This document shows, one piece after another, positions 57,201 to 64,000 of a stretch of DNA of 64,000 bases. The notes beneath the pieces were generated by a model. It was not told where the DNA came from. It did no database searches and worked only from the letters and a program-made list of their open reading frames with translations. This DNA is from Ascaris suum. Lineage: Eukaryota; Nematoda; Chromadorea; Rhabditida; Ascarididae. A program made the position numbers and the translations under genes. Each line of letters starts with the position of its first letter. The stretch's first letter is position 1. Where the stretch lies: positions 7,956,322-8,020,321 of the forward strand of contig CM024173.1 of NCBI GenBank assembly GCA_013433145.1, given 5' to 3'.

Positions 57201-60200
57201 GTGTACCGTTGACTGATTACCTCCACTGCGTGATTATATCTCACTTTCATCTGGATCATTGCGGTGCATTGCCGTATATGACCGAGATGGTCGGTTATGA
57301 GGGACCCATTTATATGACCTATCCAACAAAGGCGATCGCTCCTGTCTTATTGGTTCGTCTTCTTTATTAATGCTTTTTAATCACTTATGGATTGGACTCA
57401 CCGACGGTTAGCACTGATTAAGTCAGATTTTACTGATTAAATCAGATTTTACATGAATAATGCTCGAGTATAGGTGCACCTGGTGCCGATACGTTGTAAA
57501 GTGCTCATCAGTTTTATTGTGACCACTTAGTGGCCACTGCACTCATATTCATTATTTAGGTTTAAGCAAACAAATGTTGCATCACTGACCACACATATGC
57601 TGCATTCTCCATCTCCGATGTCGCTGCTTTCACAGCCTATTCAACTGAGAATATCACTTAATCTGTCGTTTATCGTACTGCTTAGAGAAACTCATTTTGA
57701 GCCTTTTTTATATAGTGTTTAGTATTTCGGAATTTACATATTGCTTTTCAGGAAGATTTTCGGAAGGTGCAAACCGAATACCGCGGCGAAACGAATTTCT
57801 TCACGTCGCAAATGATCAAAACTTGTATGAGAAAGGTCCGGTTCTTGGTTATTTTCGTAAGGCATCCTCCTAATATCTGAATGACTTTTTTTCGGTCATG
57901 TGAGTACCACTCTTTTTTCCCCTTTCTTTCTTTCCTTTTTTCTTCGCTCGCCCATATTTGGTTCTCTAAACGATGCGACATCTCTCAAATGAAGGAATTT
58001 TTGAGAAACAGTTCACACGAATGCTTCTATGGATCCTTGCTATTAAATTCAGGGAAATATGATTCATCATATTTTAGGAGCATTAGCTTGCTTGCTGTTG
58101 ATTCTTTAAACTATAGGTGATTCTCTTGCACGATTCTGATGCCTTTTCCCACATATATTCGAGGCAGTGGAGTATTTTTATCATCTAAAGTGTGAAAGTT
58201 TGATTTTTAGGATTGAAGTTGTGGTTAAAGAGTGACCGCCGCGAATGGGTTCTAGTACTAATTTTCCTAGACACAGACAACGGGAAATGAATGAGAATCA
58301 CTAGGTGATATGCAAACAAATAAGGACATTGGCTGTTCGTCTGTTTTATGGATGAACTTTCGTCACTGATGCGAATGCGTCGATCATTCATCGATTATCG
58401 TCAGTTTTATGGAAGAGGCCTGCGGGATTCATCGAAAGCGATGTTCCTCGCAGATCCTGTAGGAGCACTTAGTCAGTTTCGTCACCCACATTTGATGTGA
58501 TAACATCATATTCGATGAAATATCGACTTGTTACGTTGTTTTGACGTCTTTGTGTGTCCGTTTGTTGTGTAGGGGCTCATGACTGTCGGCGGCTTTTTTC
58601 TTTGCGAACGAGGGGAAGGATGGCGAGAGAAGTTCTCTAGTCTCTTTGAGCAAAGATTTAGAAAATATTTGAGAAATTTCATGATGATGAGGAGAGTTTC
58701 ATTCTTATCCTTCTGTGCTCTTTTTACCGCCTGCGCAATGTCCAACAGTAAATATTTCCAGCTGCATATAGGTTGGCATCAATTCCACGCCATTTGTGCG
58801 GTTGCCATCCTTTTTGTCGAAAAGTGATCGAAAGAAAGTGAAACTTGTTTATAGCGTTCTCTCGGCTAACAAACTATAAATCCTTTGGCGGGTACCCTGG
58901 TTTGCGAAAATTTTCTTTCCTGGCGTTCGCTGAAAAACGAGTGAACACTGATAATGAACTTCTCATCTCTTGCACAGTCTGTTATTGAACACTTAAGCAA
59001 AATAGCTGTGTTGATTGACCGAACAAGTTGTTCCTTCGTGTGACTTCAGGTAACACCAGTGAACGTGAATGAGGAGGTGAATGTTGACGACAAGCTTTCA
59101 ATCCAAGCATTCTATGCCGGCCACGTTCTTGGCGCCGCTATGTTCCTAATAAAAGTTGGCTCGGAAAGCGTTATTTACACAGGTGAAACTCGTTTGCTTA
59201 TCTCGTTTTTTCTCTTTTCTTTTCAATTCGCCAGCTAGACATGATGCTGCGGGATGTGGTTCTTGTTCCTTCTTTGCTGAAACAGTCACGAGTGTAAATT
59301 TAAGTTCCTCTCCCATTTGAAACATTTTTTCTCTGCCATACTGAGTAACAAAAAATGTGTTATCCTTGAACTTGACGCAGAAAAATTTACTTCAGACTAA
59401 AGTTTAAGCAATGCTGTATCCTGAAATTTTCTTCCATTTCTCATCCGCTCCGCACCGTGCCCACATGCTCATGAATACTGAAGCTGCACGGTTGGTCCTA
59501 GTTTATTTATAAGAGTTGCTTTGAAAAGTTGTTCGTTAGAATGGTTTAAGAGTGGTTCGTTCTTGATGGCTGTATTGTTCATCTCCACTTATATGTTCCG
59601 AGAGGGAAAGAGTTTGAGCTCTATAGGCATTAGGTGGGGAAACAATCAGGTTAGAGAATCCATCAGGCAGGTCAAGCCCCAGCAACGGAAGTTGTGACTG
59701 AGTCGAAATGCCTCGTACAGGTGATTTCAACACGACAGCGGACAGACACTTGGGTGCAGCTCATGTAGAGCCTGGATTGAAGCCGGATCTGCTAATATCG
59801 GAAACTACTTACGCGACCACTATTCGTGATTCAAAACGAGCTCGTGAGAGGGATTTCCTCAAAAAGGTGCACGACTGTGTCGCAAACGGAGGGAAGGTAT
59901 TCAAAAAATTTCATTTTCGACTGCTAGCTTCGAGCTTTTTCCTCTTTTGCAACCCATCTGTGCTGTAATCGTCTTCCTACTAAATGACTGTAGCTACTTC
60001 GGTTATAAGTATAGATCGCTTTGCATTGTGAAATGAGTTCCATAGCAAATAGAAGGGTTTGGAACGCAAGTTGATTCATGACTCTATGCAAACGTTAACC
60101 TAACCACCATATGGTGCTATAATTTCGTGGAGCTCTTGCCGCACAGCATCCATTGCAACGTTGACACTAATTTGATAATGCAGAAACATAAAAAATGGAT

Positions 60201-63200
60201 TGTTTGATAGGTGGTAAAGAGTTCGTCGAAGATTGCTGTATTGAATTTGATGATTGAATGCATCGAAGGCTCGTTCATGTCGCCGCTTGTGATTTGGGCT
60301 GTTATGACCATTTCTTTGTACGTTTTGAAGAAATTGCATAGGTTCATGAAGCATTTCGAATGCAGTCGTCCTTCTCAGCAGTACTCTTTTTTTATTATTC
60401 AGGTTGCATCAATTTGCGCCTAAATTTCACGCTTTTCAAGCAAGAGGAGTAAAAGTAGAAAACTAGTGCTCTCTTTGAAAAGAGAAAGGAATGAAAAATA
60501 AGCCAGCATGCCGTTCTGTTAATGCGCTTTCATCCATTTATTTCCGCTCTTCGTTTCTCTTTTTTTAAATATATGTAAATATGCGTAATAAGCATCAGAG
60601 AGACTAAGACAAATGAGCTCTGATGGAGAGGTTAGAGTGACTATATGAGGATGAGAAACGAAGAGGTTATTGAGATATGGAAAATTTAAGGAATTGTGAA
60701 AACTTCAAAGAACAGCATAAAATACAGCTGATAGGTGAAGGCGAATTGATAACCAAATTGCTGGGCTCTGTGGATGTTTGCAACCGCATATCTCATCTTG
60801 GTCGTCTAAACTTGACTTAATTACGCTATCGCTGAATAAATCTGAAATGTTTGTCATATTGGAATATTGCGCCATTTACGAGTATTTGATTTATGTTAAC
60901 TGCACGAATATTGCCTTTTAATTGTTCATCAAATATTACTCAATGACTGAAGCGGTCAATGAGTCTTCGTAATTAAGTGGGAGAGTTACCTGCATGGATT
61001 AGTATTTGCTATTCCCAATGTATACCTATGTGAAGGGATGTAACTGAGCCATGCAAGGTCTTCTTTGCCTCCACGATAGCGCTCGAAAGGTATCAATGAT
61101 GAGGACTTTCTTGGTGTTGATTTTGATTCAGATTACAATAGTTTTGAGGGGAGGGCTTGTTGAGCCGCAAGATTTAAAGGCATTATTCAGTGCTGTCTAT
61201 TGAAAGTTGATAATCTTGAAATATCACCGTTGCCGTGGTATTGAGAAGCGATCAGATTCTCAGGTGCTGATACCAGTATTCGCTTTGGGTCGAGCACAAG
61301 AGCTTTGTATTCTACTCGAATCTTACTGGGAGCGAATGGATCTCACGGTTCCGATATTCTTCTCACACGGTCTTGCTGAAAAAGCCACTCAGGTATTATT
61401 TCAACTGGAAATCCTTGTCGCATTGAACAAGTGTCACTTTTGTATTTAAGAAGAGGGTTATTGTTAAGGGACGATGGCTTCGCTCGACAACATTTTTTCT
61501 CATTTAATTCGACAATGAAATTATTTTTGGTTCTACCTTCTGATTGATATCCCTAATATTTTTCATTCAACATTTCGACAGTGAGGAACGGGGAGGGGGA
61601 CCTTTGTGATGCAAATAATTCAATTCCATTTCATTTTAGTGATAAGTCTGAAAATATTTTGCAACATTCAATCACAGACCCCGCTACGCTTCCATTGTTT
61701 ATGCTCCCTTCTCACTTATTTGCGTTGGGGAAAACGTTTGCGCTATGCACTGTTCAGCGATTACCGTTCTTCTTTCTGAATTACTAGATTTGAGGAAGAA
61801 GTGCAAAGTTTCTCTCAGTGTAAAATATTATGTGATAGCTGTGTTCAGTCATGATCAGCGTATCTGCAGTACTTTGGAACTTGAGAGGCATTTTCCTATG
61901 TTGCAGTAGATTTTGATAACGTCAAAGGAAGGGTGGGGGGTCGGGGGGGGGGGGGGAGGGAGGGATGCCATAGAATTGCTCTCTATTGCAATCTACGCGC
62001 CACACGTTCTTATCTTATTTGTTGGATATACCTTCACCCTCTGTGATTGTTATATAGAGAAATGGGAGGCGGATTTTTTTTTTTTTTTTTTGAGGAATGG
62101 AGTGTTTTAATCGTAATGTACTCCTTTCAGTATTATCGATTGTTTATCAGCTGGACCAACGAAAAAATCAAACGGACATTTGTTCATAGGAACATGTTCG
62201 ATTTCAAGCATATTCGGCCGTTCGACCAATCTTTTTCCGATTCGCCGGGACCAATGGTTCTTTTCAGCACACCTGGTCGGTACTTGTGATGCATGCATTT
62301 GTCTTTTAGTGAGACTGCCATTTTTGCTGTAAGCAATTTCAGCAGCGAGCGACTATATCCCCGAGAAGTGAACTAGTTCCAGACATCGTTTTGGTAGATC
62401 CACTCCTTTTTTTTCGGAGAGAGCGTTGTTTTACCATTAATTTGAGCAGAGAAGTATTTTTTATAAGACCAAACATATTACAGGATCGTCATTTCATATA
62501 ACCTGTAGTCCGTTATTAACTGTGGAAAATAGATGAGAATTCTGTTTACAGCGGTTTGTTGTTGAATATATTACGCTTGATGGAGTATTTGTCGAAACGT
62601 TTATGCAGTATGGCGATCGAGGTTGAGTATAATGAATATATGAGCTAGTTAATGGCACCATTATTTGACTGCATTCTGCTGTTACCGTCCAATCGATTTT
62701 AACGGGTTTTTTTAGGAATGTTACACGGTGGTCAGTCGTTGCGCGTTTTCAAGAAATGGTGTTCCGATGAGAAGAATATGGTTATAATGCCTGGTTTTTG
62801 TGTTGCGGGGACGATTGGTGCAAAGGTAATCGGCGGAGCGAAGAAGGTTGAAATCGATGGTAAAATGGTGAGTCGTCTTTCATGAGAATGGGAAAAACGA
62901 TGCATTTGCCACATCAAAGTCGTTCTTTTATTTATGAGCGCTGTTGGGTCGAAGGCAGTAAGAGGCTTTGAAAGTGAATTTTTCTTCCAGTGATGAGTTC
63001 TAGCAGCGTATGCTTTCACATCTAGCTTACCAGTTTCAGCTAGGATTTTGGTCTAGCGAAGCGAAATTCGAAGAATGGTGCGAATAAGCAAAGGACCTAG
63101 GTAGACTTGTATCGTTTCAATTCTTTTTTCCTCACTTTTATTTCCCTGGTTGTGTGCATTTCTTTATTTTCTGTGTTTTTCAAAACGGCTGATTGGAAAT

Positions 63201-63876
63201 GCGGCTACTTTTCGTTGGCATCATTCGGCTGCGTTTTTCGTTGTGTTAAGCATGCAGCTGCAGTTTTTATAGAGTGCTTATCGTTGCATCGTTGCGGCTT
63301 TCCATTTAGGAGTTATTTTTACCTCAGAGGCTGTTAAATCGCTAAAATTATTGTTTATGATTGTAGTGGAGATGAAATGAGATGTTGGGAATGGAATTGA
63401 ATGATGAGTTGTTGGGTTGTTTATTTGTCTGAAAGTTGTAATCGAATTCCTATCTTATGAAGTGTGTTCGCAAAGCGAAAATTAAATGAAAGAATTGTGT
63501 CTTCGAAGTTTGTTCGTTTGTTTGTTTTGCTGTTTATTTTGCTCGACGATCTGGCGCACAATTTGACGCCACGGGCATAAATTTGCTGGCAAATATCGAT
63601 GTGTATTTAGCAATCATTCAAAAATAATATTGGTCGCACTCGCACGTTTTCCGTTTTTTCTGCTTCTTTTACTTCCATTGGTCTCGTTTATGAGTAAAGT
63701 GATACTTTCCCGCTTGCAATCTCATTCAAATTAGATTCAGAAGGTTTTCTGTTTTCTAGATCAGCCAGTATTGAATTTCGGGCGGTTATGAAAAAATCTT
63801 TTTCTAGCTGGATATCAATCTTGGAGTCGAGTATATGTCATTCAGCGCACACGCTGACGCCAAGGGAATTATGCAG
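54247..63876 (+). CDS. INTS11: Integrator complex subunit 11, RNA endonuclease, 3' end outside the window
   Basis: Catalytic metallo-beta-lactamase/beta-CASP endonuclease of the nuclear Integrator complex, which cleaves snRNA and paused Pol II transcripts. Exons 54247-54261, 55102-55232, 57187-57352, 57752-57835, 59050-59182, 59721-59896, 61264-61392, 62131-62275, 62716-62867 and 63808-63876 join without frame breaks to 400 residues; the human protein has about 600. Exon 1 encodes MPFLK before GTATGA, phase-matched to [14 protein letters not shown]. Metal-site motifs are Asp32 (MLDCG), HFHLDH at 68-73, His157 (AGHVLGAA) and Asp178 (YTGDFN). Glu204 (SETTYATT) is one residue later than human Glu203, and SAHAD follows at 390-394. 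The last histidine motif (VHGE type) and the C-terminal INTS9-binding domain should lie to the right. INTS11 rather than CPSF73 is supported by [19 protein letters not shown] and [15 protein letters not shown]. The tiny first exon is the least certain part. Confidence 0.93.
56389..56399. repeat. Poly-C tract in an INTS11 intron
   Basis: Eleven consecutive C at the end of a C-rich run that starts near 56371, in the intron between the exons ending at 55232 and starting at 57187. Confidence 0.95.
57413..57450. repeat. 19-base tandem duplication
   Basis: ACTGATTAAGTCAGATTTT is followed directly by ACTGATTAAATCAGATTTT, with one mismatch. It lies in an INTS11 intron. Confidence 0.9.
61931..61964. 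repeat. Poly-G tract in an INTS11 intron
   Basis: A G-rich run containing fourteen consecutive G at 61943-61956, flanked by GGGTGGGGGG and AGGGAGGG. It has enough G-runs to form a quadruplex. Confidence 0.95.
62074..62091. repeat. Poly-T tract in an INTS11 intron
   Basis: Eighteen consecutive T, about 40 bases before the acceptor of the exon starting at 62131 and preceding its branch region. Confidence 0.95.
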
Positions 63877-64000
63877 GTTTTTATTGAATGCATTTTTTGA
63901 TATTTCTCTATAGAAAGCTTCTTATAGATATATGCTAGTCTTTGTCGGTCTGTCGAACTGGTGATAACAAGTCACGAATGGAGAGAGTTGTAGCGATGGA

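Overview
The window looks like nuclear DNA of a nematode, probably a clade V (rhabditid/strongylid-type) species. Genes are split by introns with GTAAG/GTGAG donors and TTTCAG acceptors. Two gene starts follow a bare TTTCAG, as expected for spliced-leader trans-splicing. The histone H4 carries Cys73, which I recall from C. elegans H4. Base composition is AT-rich, with mono-G/C tracts, simple repeats and small GC-rich islands. Almost all open frames of 60-180 codons are chance ORFs. The genes had to be rebuilt exon by exon from splice sites, phase and family similarity.

Layout. (1) 1-12.2 kb: a tentative gene on + for a small type II membrane protein with a furin-like site, in five phase-compatible exons; family not recognised. 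(2) 12.2-28 kb: mostly non-coding, with a mobile-element remnant at 13.0-13.4 kb and a GC-rich island with a hairpin at 23.0-23.35 kb. (3) 28-43.1 kb, +: a GRAMD4-like gene (four membrane segments and a C-terminal GRAM domain), rebuilt from 33.6 kb to its stop, with a probable first exon at 28.06 kb. A foldback element lies in its 5' intron at 32.64-33.03 kb and a GC-rich island in a later intron. (4) 43.1-50 kb: no supported gene. (5) 50.0-52.3 kb, -: a complete histone H4 gene split by a 1.96 kb intron, with a Gly56-to-Ser change and no visible histone stem-loop. (6) 54.2 kb to the right edge, +: the catalytic Integrator subunit INTS11, ten exons covering the metallo-beta-lactamase and most of the beta-CASP region, cut by the window end.

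The genes do not form an operon or an obvious pathway. H4 and INTS11 are divergent neighbours about 1.9 kb apart. Both touch on RNA 3'-end processing only loosely: INTS11 cleaves snRNA and other Integrator transcripts, whereas its paralogue CPSF73 processes histone mRNA. No undescribed multi-gene system was found. The strongest points of interest are the intron-bearing variant-like H4, the foldback element family and the unrecognised membrane-protein gene.
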